A DNA stretch of 45,613 nucleotides from Bryobacterales bacterium (GTDB taxonomy: Bacteria > Acidobacteriota > Terriglobia > Bryobacterales > Bryobacteraceae): assembly GCA_020847975.1 (NCBI GenBank), contig JADLBD010000209.1:1-45613 (forward strand), read 5' to 3'. Below the pieces are notes generated by a model. That model did not search any database. It was not told where the DNA came from and saw only the letters and a program-made list of their open reading frames with translations. A program made the position numbers and the translations under genes. This document shows positions 16,572-25,531 of the stretch, one piece after another (the first letter of the stretch is position 1; every line of letters begins with the position of its first letter).

Positions 16572-18115
16572 ATACGCTCGTAGGTATAACGATCGATACA
16601 ATATGGAATCCTCAGTAAGCGCGCGAGGCGAGTTGGAAGAAGGTCTATAATCCCGTGAAGCACTACACCGATCGGCATGCGTAGCCGGAATAGGCAGACA
16701 ACGACCAGTACGTAAGTGGTTATATACGTTAATGTCAGCGATGCCATTCTATACAGTCGCGAGGTGTCGAAGAGAAGTGTGTGACGTAATAGGTATCCAC
16801 ACGCCAGCGCCACCAGGGCCCCTACCAGTTGCCGCCACACGACGGCAATTACGTCACGGACACCAATCCCCAATGGTTTCCCAGCGTATACTATGGCTGG
16901 GATGAAGAGAATGAAGGTGCAGATAACATACGCGACAGCCACACCATACAAGCCGAATGGCAATCCGCAGAACAACGCTGACAACTGCACAGCACCAGAC
17001 ACTATGCCGTAACGCATCCAGCGGTCCGATCGGCCAGCACTAACATGGAGCCATCCCAGAGTACGTTCCACGCAATGCGGAATACCTCGTAATGCGAGAA
17101 TGCTGAGCACACCGCCAGCCGGCGCCCACTTATTCCCTAGGAGAACGAAGACGACGTCTTGACTATTAATCGCCAAGAGACCGAATACGGGCATAGAATA
17201 AAATGCGAGGGTAGAGAGAGCCTTGCCCCATAATCTTCGGAACTCCCTCAAGTCGTGTCGTACCTTGCTGAGGCTAGCCACACCGACAGAGTGCAATGGT
17301 GATACGATAAGGTCAAGTAAATTATCGTAGATGAACATTGCATTTTGATAATATCCCAGCTTTTTAGCGCCACTGTTATATCCGATTACGACTTTGTCAC
17401 TGGATCTTCCAACACCGAAATCGGTTATGGTGAACCCGGCGAGGTGGACCCCAAACTTCAACATCTCCTTCACACCGGGGGTTACGCTCGGCCTACCCGG
17501 TAACCAACGACATTGGAACCAGGCACCTGCGGCTACCAGCGATGTGGTGACGATGGGCCGCACCACCAAAGCCCAGTAATGAAATCCGTACCAAGCCATG
17601 GCTATAGCAATGGTCACCCCTAGTAGATTCGAGCTTACTTCAATGATGCATAGTTGCTGAAACTTCATAGCCCTTCGCAGGAGGGCATACGGTTGGCACG
17701 ACAGCGAGGCAGTGACAAAGGTGATGGCACAGACAGAAGCGATCATCTTTAGTCTGGGTTCGCCATAGAACGTTGCAAATAGAGGTGCACAGATAACAAC
17801 GACTAAGGCGAATAGACAGCCAACTAGCATCGTAATCCAGAACAACGCACTGACTTCACCTTCCGTGATGCTAGAACGCTGAACAATAGCATCACGCGTC
17901 CCAAGGTCCACCAACACAGTGGCAAAGCCCGTGATGGAAGTCACCATCGCCACGATGCCATAATCTTCTGGGGCAAGAAGCCGAGCCAGGAATACAACCG
18001 ATCCGACCTGAATAATCGCGTTGATACCTCTTGCGGCCAAGGAGACCACGCCACCGTGAAGGGACCGGCGTCCGTGGCCCGGCGTCGCTCTCAAGTCACC
18101 GAAATAGTCAGTCAT
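16568..18115 (-). CDS. wzx: Wzx-like O-unit/EPS flippase (MOP superfamily)
   Basis: A polytopic membrane protein of 515 residues from the ATG at 18115; a TTG at 18181 would add 22. About a dozen hydrophobic helices run from residue 20 to 500. The N-terminal segment LAARGINAIIQVGSVVFLARLLAPEDYGIVAM is the usual first helix and loop of polysaccharide-synthase/MOP flippases, and VDLGTRDAIVQR follows as in WzxC/TuaB relatives. The role is to flip undecaprenyl-diphosphate-linked repeat units to the periplasm for the Wzy polymerase at 22566-23954. It is downstream of a GT4 and overlaps the small membrane protein. Ribosome-site evidence for either start is weak. Confidence 0.87.
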   Translation of the reverse strand: MTDYFGDLRATPGHGRRSLHGGVVSLAARGINAIIQVGSVVFLARLLAPEDYGIVAMVTSITGFATVLVDLGTRDAIVQRSSITEGEVSALFWITMLVGCLFALVVVICAPLFATFYGEPRLKMIASVCAITFVTASLSCQPYALLRRAMKFQQLCIIEVSSNLLGVTIAIAMAWYGFHYWALVVRPIVTTSLVAAGAWFQCRWLPGRPSVTPGVKEMLKFGVHLAGFTITDFGVGRSSDKVVIGYNSGAKKLGYYQNAMFIYDNLLDLIVSPLHSVGVASLSKVRHDLREFRRLWGKALSTLAFYSMPVFGLLAINSQDVVFVLLGNKWAPAGGVLSILALRGIPHCVERTLGWLHVSAGRSDRWMRYGIVSGAVQLSALFCGLPFGLYGVAVAYVICTFILFIPAIVYAGKPLGIGVRDVIAVVWRQLVGALVALACGYLLRHTLLFDTSRLYRMASLTLTYITTYVLVVVCLFRLRMPIGVVLHGIIDLLPTRLARLLRIPYCIDRYTYERI

Positions 18116-18193
18116 TGCGTATGGTCGCGCAATAGTAGTGTCGTGGAATAGGTAGCCGAGCCAACCATAATGCACCTGCAAGCAGCTAGGCAG

Positions 18194-19438
18194 CTATGCA
18201 GTAAGGTGTGTGTACACGGCACAGGTCTTGTTTCCAACAATGTCCCATGAATGGCGGACGCGTGCGAGGGCAGAAATCTTAGATCTGTGAGTATTGAGGT
18301 TTCTGAACAGATCACTACTAAAATATTTTACAATAGAGATCGCTAAGTCGTCCGGATCACATGCACGGCAGAGATATCCAGTCTCACCGTCCACTATGTC
18401 ATCGCGGAAAGATCCGACGTCACTTGCAATTACTGGCAGGCCAAAGTTGTAGGCCAAGAACAATACCCCACTCTGGAAGATTGTCGTATACGGAAGCACA
18501 GCAACATCGGCCGCTTTGAAGTACAGCTCAGTATCATCGTCGCTAATGTAGTGAAGCCGCTTGATGATGCGGCTTCCATTCACGTCGGAGTCGATACGTT
18601 GTAGTATTTGCTCGAGGTACTTCTCGTCTCCTCTTCTAGGTTCCCCCGCGACGATTAGACGGTATTCTGGGCGCTGAGCTGCCAATCTCAGAAAGGCGTC
18701 GACAAGGTATTCGAGGCCCTTATAGGGTCGAATGGCTCCGAAAAACAAGATCGTCTGTTCATGATTGCGGATTCCCAAGCGTTGCCTCGCTTCTGACGGA
18801 GTCACACTGGTATTGGGTACAGAGTTATTGATTCCAAAGGGAATCACGGACACTACGTTATCAGAAATGCCAAATTCCTGAATTAAGTCCTGTTTCATGT
18901 GATCCGTATGTACGAAAATATGATCAGACAGGATATATTGAATTTTCAAGGTGAGGCGATTGAGGAGGGAATCATTAGAGTCCCTCCGGCCTACGTTAAC
19001 GTTATGAGCGGTAACCACTACTTTCTTGCGAAGCAGTTTATAATACATCATGAGAACAGTGCGATCGAAGAATTGCAACTTTCCATTCCAGAGGATATGA
19101 AAGATCTGTGCGTGTGCTGTTGCTGCGTAAACGGCTAGCCTTGCATAGTAGAGGATTACGCGCCGCATCTTTAATACTACACCACCGGGCTGCTGGTTTC
19201 CAAAGAGATTCAGAAATGTCAGCTTAGCAGTGGTGTGAAATGCGGGAGTATCGATGTCATCACTGCCGATAACGTCCAACGTCACATTGCGGGAGGCGAG
19301 CGCCATAGCTAAACCTAGCGCGTAGGGCTTGTCGAAGCCTCCGGTCAGCAGCGTCACGTCGTGGCCCATAGGGTCTGCGAGGGAGGAATTAGCAGTATTG
19401 TGTATCCGTAACACTGTCGGGTAAGATGGAGATGACAT
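18194..19438 (-). CDS. family 4 glycosyltransferase
   Basis: A 414-residue GT-B retaining glycosyltransferase. The N domain carries the acceptor-binding half with TGGFDKPYALGLAMAL. The C domain opens with the standard FFGAIRPYKGLEYLV near the middle. Near the C terminus is the donor site IFQSGVLFLAYNFGLPVIAS followed by GSFRDDIVDGETGYL. Sequence around its N terminus is AT-rich (bases 18901-18960 are 37% GC by count). It is 12 bases upstream of the longest wzx frame, so they are one operon. Sugar unknown. Confidence 0.86.
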   Translation of the reverse strand: MSSPSYPTVLRIHNTANSSLADPMGHDVTLLTGGFDKPYALGLAMALASRNVTLDVIGSDDIDTPAFHTTAKLTFLNLFGNQQPGGVVLKMRRVILYYARLAVYAATAHAQIFHILWNGKLQFFDRTVLMMYYKLLRKKVVVTAHNVNVGRRDSNDSLLNRLTLKIQYILSDHIFVHTDHMKQDLIQEFGISDNVVSVIPFGINNSVPNTSVTPSEARQRLGIRNHEQTILFFGAIRPYKGLEYLVDAFLRLAAQRPEYRLIVAGEPRRGDEKYLEQILQRIDSDVNGSRIIKRLHYISDDDTELYFKAADVAVLPYTTIFQSGVLFLAYNFGLPVIASDVGSFRDDIVDGETGYLCRACDPDDLAISIVKYFSSDLFRNLNTHRSKISALARVRHSWDIVGNKTCAVYTHLTA

Positions 19439-19581
19439 AAAATGGCATAAACAAGTAAAGGACAGCGAGGCCTACTGTTGTGATAGCGGTGGCGGAGCGC
19501 GGACACCGGCTTGCGGACGACTGGCAGTTCAGTGGAGCGTGCTGACCAACTCCGTAATCCTGCGAGGAGTGTGGGAAAGCG
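19439..19581. other. 143-base gap between GT4 and GT2 genes
   Basis: A minus-strand frame across this gap would encode a short hydrophobic peptide overlapping the GT2 end, but it has no ribosome site and no neighbour-type overlap. I see no hairpin with a T run. The spacing is unusual within an otherwise tight operon. Confidence 0.3.
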
Positions 19582-20421
19582 TTACGTGTAGCGGCCCTTG
19601 ATGTCATGCCAGCGCACGGACAGCAGATCGGCGAAGGCACAGAGCCCGCTGGAAAGCTTTACTTTGGAGCCTTCGACATTGAACCACTGCACTGGTAGCT
19701 CTAGAATCTGAAAGCTGTGCTTTTTGGCGATATAGAGTAGCTCTACGTCGAAGCCGAAACCCTCGGTTTGCTGACGTGCAGAAAGGGTGTGTGCAACGTC
19801 GGCGCGGAAGAGTTTAAAACCACATTGGGTGTCCCGGTATGGCAACCCGGTAATGAATCTTGCTGCAAGGTTGAACAGCCGTCCGCTAAACTCTCGGAAC
19901 AGCGACTGACGTTTTCGCACCATGGAGCGGTTTACCGCTCGCGAACCGATCGCTCCATCTGCTTGTGTTGTTAGGATCATCGCCATAAGTCTGTCAAGCT
20001 CTTCCATTGGGGTGGACAGATCGGCATCGGTCAACAGAACCCATTCGCCTCTTGCTTCGCGCATCCCAAGCCGTGTTGCGTACCCCTTGCCGTGGTTGGT
20101 TTGGTTTTCTAAGAGTCTCACGTAAGGGTTTGTCAGGGAAAACTGTTTGACGACCTCCGCCGTCCTATCATGAGATCCGTCGTCGACAATCACAATCTCT
20201 ACGAAGCTGAGGTTGTGTGTTTTGAGATATAGCTTAAGCGTAGTGAGAGTCGTAGGTAGACGGTTCTCCTCGTTGTAAGCTGGGATGACGATGGAAAGAG
20301 ACCACAGGCAATGAGGAACTTGGATGTCAGCACTGCCGAGGCAGTTGAGCGCAGCGGGTGTCGGGAGCAGGTGGCTCAACTCCATATTGGCTGCGGTCTT
20401 TGGAGGATTTCGATATCTCAT
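19582..20421 (-). CDS. family 2 glycosyltransferase, dolichyl/polyprenyl-phosphate hexosyltransferase type
   Basis: A 279-residue GT-A enzyme from the ATG at 20421, the first ATG after the upstream stop; a longer frame to 20469 would overlap the preceding gene by 35 bases. IPAYNEE (46-52), DDGSHD (80-85) and TDADLS (131-136) are the nucleotide and metal sites. The later DTQCGFKLFR and VELLYIAKK...ELPVQW segments are the signature of the ALG5/DPM1-like subgroup that charges polyprenyl phosphate with a hexose. That fits the GT-C-like membrane protein just upstream, which would use such a lipid-phosphate sugar in the periplasm. The protein has no membrane helix. Confidence 0.85.
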   Translation of the reverse strand: MRYRNPPKTAANMELSHLLPTPAALNCLGSADIQVPHCLWSLSIVIPAYNEENRLPTTLTTLKLYLKTHNLSFVEIVIVDDGSHDRTAEVVKQFSLTNPYVRLLENQTNHGKGYATRLGMREARGEWVLLTDADLSTPMEELDRLMAMILTTQADGAIGSRAVNRSMVRKRQSLFREFSGRLFNLAARFITGLPYRDTQCGFKLFRADVAHTLSARQQTEGFGFDVELLYIAKKHSFQILELPVQWFNVEGSKVKLSSGLCAFADLLSVRWHDIKGRYT

Positions 20422-20434
20422 AAGCGCGAGGACG

Positions 20435-22417
20435 TTACGTAGAAACGGCTGTCCTCTTGAACTGCGCAAATGCTAATGCACTGAGTGCGATAGAGATTGA
20501 CACTAGGCTTGCGATGCTTCCATATCGCTCAGGCCAGCCGGTGTCAAACACCAAGGCGAAATCATGCCGGCCTGTACCTAAGTTTACTTCGATCAGTCCC
20601 TCAGGGGAGGGTTGCAGGCTCATGTGCTCAGGGAATACCCCAGTCAGTGGGACCATTCTCCATAGAGGCGAGTACAACTGGCCAATGCGTACGGCTGCAT
20701 CTTCGCCGTAACAGGTCGCTGAAATATGGAATCTGCGTGGGCCTGACGCCTTGACATCTACAGAACCGCGGCTTTCACTGCATTCCCCGCTCAGCACGTC
20801 CTGAAATGGTGTGAGGGCCACATCAAAGGAATCAGGTGCCGTACCAAGCGTCTTTGCTAACGCAACTAAATGTTCAGAGGACACGTAGGTTCGAAACATA
20901 ACATCTACATTCCGCATCAAAGCGAGCCCTGCGGTCTCTGGTTCTCGGAATTTGTTGATCACACGCCAGGTTAGAATACCGCCAGCTATCACGGTGACTG
21001 CGGCCAGACTTACCAAGAGTAGCGACCTCCGACCTCTGAGTGTCACCCGCTCACAGAGGCTGTTGTCTAGAGCCACAGCGAACAGGCCAGCCACCACGAC
21101 ACAAAGAATTCCGCAAAGGCGAAACGGAAATTGCAACATGGAGAGTTGCGGAACAGCCTGCCAGAGCGGAGCGCTCCAAGGTAGCATCAGGACAAATGAG
21201 ACACTGCCTATAAACAAGAGATAATCCTCGCGCGTTGTAGGTTTTCTTAACATCGAACAATACGCAACAATCCCGAGAGCAACCATAGACAAGGTGGAGA
21301 ACAGCATCCTCGCTGAGAAGTCGCCTGGGGTTTCGAAGACAGTCACGTTCAAGCCGCTCATGAGGATCAGCTTGGGACCGAAGTCTGGTATCATCATGGC
21401 GACTCCGAGGCCAAGAACCAGCGTCATCGCTATGCGTCGCCCGGTATCTCTCCCTGAACGCCAGACGCAGGTTGTAGCAAGAATTACAAGGAGCACGGTG
21501 CTTAGCAAGGCCGGGAGTATGAACAATCTAGCTAGACTTACTGACGCTAGATAGGAGAACCATCTACCTAGCTCGTTGGCGGGCAAATTGAGCGGCATTT
21601 TACTTAGGTCAATCAAGTGGCGGTAGACGAATAGCGGCAGCAAGTACACCGCAGCAATGCCGAGCCCCAGCATCACGGCTAAAGCAATAGATACTAGACA
21701 CCGCCTAAGAGTCACGTGACCAGATTCCCGGGATGCAATGGCGTAGCCAACCAACAAGGGAACAAATAGCGCTGCCGACAGGAGATGACTTAATAATAAC
21801 AGGCCGAGCACAACACCAAGAAGACTAACCGACGCAATGGACATCCGAGGCTGCGTTGAAATCCTGTCACAGATCGCAAGTGCAAGGGGCATCCATACAA
21901 AGGCAAACGTGTCTCCTAGAGCGGAGCGGAGGTAGACCGCCTGCCCCAGTATATACGGCAGGGAGATGTAAGCAACCGCAGCGATTGTGGCAGCGGTCGG
22001 TGTACATCGCGTGCGAAACCACGTGCGCGCAGTGAACCCTGCGGCTGCTAGTGCGAGAAAACAACACACACCCAACTCTCTGGCCTCTCGAGTAGGAGTG
22101 GCCGGGAAAGTAGTCAGTGGACGTAGTAGAGCGGTGACGAAGTAGGGGAGTGGGTATTGAGCAAGGAAGATGGGGCTGCCATAACCCTTGTTCGCACCAG
22201 AGAGCCAACGCGGATAGAGGTCACCGCTCCAGAATTGGCGAGTGAAGAAGAATTGGTATTCCGTGTGGTACTCCGAGTCATAGCCGCGGGGAATACCAAC
22301 CATTAGGCATGGAAGGCAGAGAAATGCCGCGACGAGAATGATGACTGAGCCGTGGATAAGCGCCGAGTGACGATTCACGAGTTTACCTTTTGGCTGACGT
22401 GTATGCTCAGCGGGCAT
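20435..22417 (-). CDS. GT-C-like integral membrane protein (PTPS-related/YfhO-like)
   Basis: A 660-residue polytopic protein. A first helix (about 23-40) is followed by a long periplasmic-type loop with the conserved segment YDSEYHTEYQFFF...YPRWLSGANKGYGSP. About ten further helices run up to about 460, then a C-terminal soluble domain of about 180 residues. The acidic first loop and PRW-x3-N-x-GYGSP are shared with the '6-pyruvoyl-tetrahydropterin synthase-related' membrane family, presumed GT-C glycosyltransferases. AGGAG lies six bases before the ATG, one of the best ribosome sites in this block. It likely transfers a sugar from a polyprenyl-phosphate donor, probably that made by the GT2 after it. 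Exact role unknown. Confidence 0.75.
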   Translation of the reverse strand: MPAEHTRQPKGKLVNRHSALIHGSVIILVAAFLCLPCLMVGIPRGYDSEYHTEYQFFFTRQFWSGDLYPRWLSGANKGYGSPIFLAQYPLPYFVTALLRPLTTFPATPTREARELGVCCFLALAAAGFTARTWFRTRCTPTAATIAAVAYISLPYILGQAVYLRSALGDTFAFVWMPLALAICDRISTQPRMSIASVSLLGVVLGLLLLSHLLSAALFVPLLVGYAIASRESGHVTLRRCLVSIALAVMLGLGIAAVYLLPLFVYRHLIDLSKMPLNLPANELGRWFSYLASVSLARLFILPALLSTVLLVILATTCVWRSGRDTGRRIAMTLVLGLGVAMMIPDFGPKLILMSGLNVTVFETPGDFSARMLFSTLSMVALGIVAYCSMLRKPTTREDYLLFIGSVSFVLMLPWSAPLWQAVPQLSMLQFPFRLCGILCVVVAGLFAVALDNSLCERVTLRGRRSLLLVSLAAVTVIAGGILTWRVINKFREPETAGLALMRNVDVMFRTYVSSEHLVALAKTLGTAPDSFDVALTPFQDVLSGECSESRGSVDVKASGPRRFHISATCYGEDAAVRIGQLYSPLWRMVPLTGVFPEHMSLQPSPEGLIEVNLGTGRHDFALVFDTGWPERYGSIASLVSISIALSALAFAQFKRTAVST

Positions 22418-22450
22418 TTAAGTCTCCTACGCTACGGTGTCATCGAACGT

Positions 22451-22469
22451 GAGTCAGAGAGCATGACTC
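22451..22469. other. hairpin between the wzy-like and GT-C genes
   Basis: GAGTCA (22451-22456) and TGACTC (22464-22469) form a 6-bp inverted repeat with a 7-base loop in the 148-base gap before the GT-C gene. There is no T run on either side, so it is not a convincing terminator; it may mark an RNA processing or regulatory site. Confidence 0.25.
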
Positions 22470-22565
22470 TCGGGTGTCTGGAATGGAACGAGGTTACCCA
22501 CTGCTCGGAAAGAGGCGCGTAAATATGGCGCACAATAGAGTGCTCTAACTGTCGCAAGATAGGAG

Positions 22566-23954
22566 TCATGCGGCCTCGTGGGTCAGCGGTAAGGATGCAT
22601 GTTGCAGCAGAGGCTCGCCATGAGGGTTCTGTGACGTGAGATAACACGGCGGAACGTTGAGTATCGCAAACAGCAGAAAGAGCCATGCTGGGGCCTGCAT
22701 TCTAAAGAATGCGGCCTCGGTAAAATTGTACACCAGTCCAACGAAGAAATACGCCAGTCGGATACTGCCTGCTGGTGCATGTCTACGCCAAGCACAGAAA
22801 AGTGAGCGATAACTGATTACAAGTATAATTACGAGCCAAAGTACGCCAATCCATCCCAGGTTCAGAAAGATTTCGAGGTAACCGTTATGAGCTTCATTCG
22901 GACGCCACCAGTAGCGATTCCAAATGGTATCGAGTCTCGGTCCAAGCCAAAAACTCTCGAATCCCGTTCCGAACAAGGGGTGTTGAACTAGGCTGAGGAG
23001 TAATCCCCAGACCTCAGTTCGGTCCGTGAGCGTCGGGTCCCTTCCCATTAACTGAAGGGCTTGTGGACTGGCATCAAGGAAGACAACCGAGGCGGAAGCA
23101 CTCAGCATCGAAGCTAGGAGTAGATGCACGACAAGTGGTTTTCGCACACACAGGCGGCTAGTAGTCAGCACGATGAGGATACTTCCCATGAGAAAAGTGC
23201 AGAGAGAAGTCATCGAATTTGCGGTGTGCAGTAACCACAGTACCATCGATAGCATGACGCCGTTTGCGGTCATTCTTCGGATGCGACTACCGGTACCCTG
23301 GTTGCGGTAGGCGAGTATAAACCGCCATAGGCACGCGAGACCAAGGCAGAGGGAGATCACGCCAAGAGTGTTCTTGTTTGTGGTAACGCCTATGTAACCG
23401 GGTTTACCTCCCCATGGACCGTATCCTACTCCGAGTGTGGGATAATATTTGATAAACAACACAGACAGTGGTACTAGAACGTAGGCAGTCCGCGATAATA
23501 GCCGGTTGAACGCGGTAAGTGGATTACGGTCGCTTAGGACAATCAATAGCATGACCATATCGCCCAAGGCCTTCATCCAGCGTTTGAACGCCACTTCGGG
23601 GAAATCAGACCAGAGTAGGCTTAAGGCGCAGTAGAGAAAAAATAGTATTATTACTCTATTCGAACGTAACAACGCTCCGACCTGCCTTCCTCTGCTACAA
23701 AGTACTATTATCCCTGCTGCCAATAGGCTAGAGTACACTAACCTGTCGATTGGGCTGCCTTCCAGCGCCTGCGCGGCATCTTCAATCGGGGTACCCATGT
23801 GCAACCACTGGCTCACTGGCCGTGAGCAGGCTATCAAGAACCAAAGCGCGGGAATCCACAGGGCCCCTGAGGTGCACGCCCCCCGGTCTCTGTCAAGCCA
23901 GAAGAGTCCCAAAATCACGATAACGAAAAGAATAGCGGCAAGCGCAGGGGGCAT
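22566..23954 (-). CDS. wzy: Wzy-like polymerase / O-antigen ligase family protein
   Basis: A 462-residue membrane protein with about ten to twelve hydrophobic helices. The large periplasmic loop lies between about 310 and 380. It contains HPLFGTGFESFWLG followed by EAHNGYLEIFLNLGWIG, the Wzy_C signature in which the His/Asn-Gly-Tyr and Glu are conserved. It would polymerise flipped repeat units, with Wzx (16.6-18.1 kb) and Wzz (34.9-36.5 kb) in the same locus completing a Wzx/Wzy pathway. A WaaL-type ligase has the same fold and cannot be excluded. The ATG at 23954 has no strong ribosome site. It follows the deacetylase by 21 bases. Confidence 0.85.
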   Translation of the reverse strand: MPPALAAILFVIVILGLFWLDRDRGACTSGALWIPALWFLIACSRPVSQWLHMGTPIEDAAQALEGSPIDRLVYSSLLAAGIIVLCSRGRQVGALLRSNRVIILFFLYCALSLLWSDFPEVAFKRWMKALGDMVMLLIVLSDRNPLTAFNRLLSRTAYVLVPLSVLFIKYYPTLGVGYGPWGGKPGYIGVTTNKNTLGVISLCLGLACLWRFILAYRNQGTGSRIRRMTANGVMLSMVLWLLHTANSMTSLCTFLMGSILIVLTTSRLCVRKPLVVHLLLASMLSASASVVFLDASPQALQLMGRDPTLTDRTEVWGLLLSLVQHPLFGTGFESFWLGPRLDTIWNRYWWRPNEAHNGYLEIFLNLGWIGVLWLVIILVISYRSLFCAWRRHAPAGSIRLAYFFVGLVYNFTEAAFFRMQAPAWLFLLFAILNVPPCYLTSQNPHGEPLLQHASLPLTHEAA

Positions 23955-23975
23955 CGTGGGTATGAGTAAATGATC

Positions 23976-25523
23976 TTAATTCTTACATTCCTGCTGTATG
24001 CACAGGTGCACGCCCGCACAGGATGCGATGGAACCGCAAGTGGTCTGGCCATGTTGAAACGTCACCGACCTACGTGCGCGAAACCAAGAAACGGTTTGAG
24101 CGGCAGTCGCGAACCAAGCGCCGCGATCGAGTAATTCTTGGATGAGTTGCCGATAGAAGGCCCCCCAGAGTCTCTCCGGCGCGATACTACGGTCATGCCA
24201 GTTCACGGTCACGCAGCCGCCAAACTGGACGGCGTTGTCGAGGATGGTACCGATTCGCTTGCGCGCATCTTGTGGAGAGAGGTTAAGGTAAGCGGGATAG
24301 AACAACGCCGTGTCCATAATATGAAGCGGAAGTTCCAGGAGCTTTTCTGCTGTCAAGAGTTTGTAGACTTGGGTTGTCCCCGCACGATATCCAATGGTTT
24401 CGTTGTAGCCGACTGTCGAATCGTAATCGGCTCCCGCTTGTTCCAGCGCAGCCGGGGATCGATCACGGAAATAGAGCCAGTGCATCCGCACACCGACCTC
24501 GGACTGGCCGGTGATTTGCCGGATCTCCTCCAACTCCGCCCACCCCTTGGAAGCGTCAAGCCAGGCATCGATGCCGTGTAATCCGATTTCACAGCCGGAA
24601 GCCATTAAAGTCTGCACGGTAGCAGCGAAATCTTTGGCACGATAGCGAGCCGCGCGCCGGCTCGGTGCGGGACCGTCCATTCGCTGGCCAGGGCTCCCCC
24701 GGAATGGAATGAAGAAAAATGACGAAGGCAAACCGTCTTCCAGCTTTAGATATTGCTCGAATGTGTGCCAGAAGTCGCTGGCGAGACCCAAATGGACAAA
24801 CGGCAGCTTCAGCACTGCTCCCCAATTCGTGAGCAGGTGCCGCACAGGCGTCCGCCCGCGGATCACGTCGAACAGTGACCGGAAAAGAGCACGGTACAGA
24901 AATCCGAGAATCGTATTATCGAATCTGTGCTGCCGGATGGATGGATGATCAACATCATGCGTTAAGCAGGCAATGAAGCGGTAACCCTTTGGTACAGGCG
25001 GGATCTCCATCAGAGGCGCGCCGCTTGCCAGGATCACATCTCGCAAGAGAGCGATATGAAGGTCCAACGTGGGAATGCCGGCATTGCAGGCGGGCTGTCC
25101 CACGGTCAGGAGTGTACGGACTTCCTCGAACAGGTTGTACCCAATCCGTATTCTCATCCCGGAAAGGGATTGGCGAACATGCATGGCCGGTTCTTTGGAT
25201 TTTTCATCAACCAGGTCGCTGTCAGTGCCCCGAAACAAGAGGTGCTCGCCGTAGATGGGGAGAGCGGCCTCTCGGTACAACAGCATTCGGCCCTGTCTCT
25301 CTGGAGATACGGCCTCAGTCTCCTGACCGACGTCAACTTGGAGCGGTTGGCCGGAATAGATGAGGATCAGCTTCGCGTAATCCTCCTGGAAATCGTGATC
25401 CCCGGAGCAGAGCAAAACGTCATAGGCCTGATCGCGGCGGTGAAATTCCCACGGGGTCTTGAAGAGTTCGAAAAACTCTTGGACAACCGCATGCTCTGCC
25501 GGATGTGCGAGAACGCCAATCAT
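23976..25523 (-). CDS. polysaccharide deacetylase-like protein
   Basis: A 515-residue protein, starting at the ATG at 25523 eight bases after the GT4 stop. The frame is open upstream to 25859, but that part lies inside the GT4 gene. After an N-terminal domain of about 180 residues comes LTHDVDH (187-193), a NodB-type metal and catalytic-base motif. EIGLHG (312-317), GYRAGTT (378-384) and a late VNWHDRS follow in the order expected for the carbohydrate esterase 4 fold. No signal peptide is seen, so it may act in the cytoplasm or be exported by another route. It could de-N-acetylate amino sugars of the polymer or its precursor. The long N-terminal domain is unassigned. Confidence 0.78.
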   Translation of the reverse strand: MIGVLAHPAEHAVVQEFFELFKTPWEFHRRDQAYDVLLCSGDHDFQEDYAKLILIYSGQPLQVDVGQETEAVSPERQGRMLLYREAALPIYGEHLLFRGTDSDLVDEKSKEPAMHVRQSLSGMRIRIGYNLFEEVRTLLTVGQPACNAGIPTLDLHIALLRDVILASGAPLMEIPPVPKGYRFIACLTHDVDHPSIRQHRFDNTILGFLYRALFRSLFDVIRGRTPVRHLLTNWGAVLKLPFVHLGLASDFWHTFEQYLKLEDGLPSSFFFIPFRGSPGQRMDGPAPSRRAARYRAKDFAATVQTLMASGCEIGLHGIDAWLDASKGWAELEEIRQITGQSEVGVRMHWLYFRDRSPAALEQAGADYDSTVGYNETIGYRAGTTQVYKLLTAEKLLELPLHIMDTALFYPAYLNLSPQDARKRIGTILDNAVQFGGCVTVNWHDRSIAPERLWGAFYRQLIQELLDRGAWFATAAQTVSWFRARRSVTFQHGQTTCGSIASCAGVHLCIQQECKN

Positions 25524-25531
25524 CGTGAGTG

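Noticed and set aside
19389..19607. Small minus-strand frame with a hydrophobic segment after the GT2 gene
   Set aside because: It has no ribosome site, no start/stop coupling with its neighbours and a cysteine/proline-rich remainder with no family likeness. The GT2 protein before it is complete.
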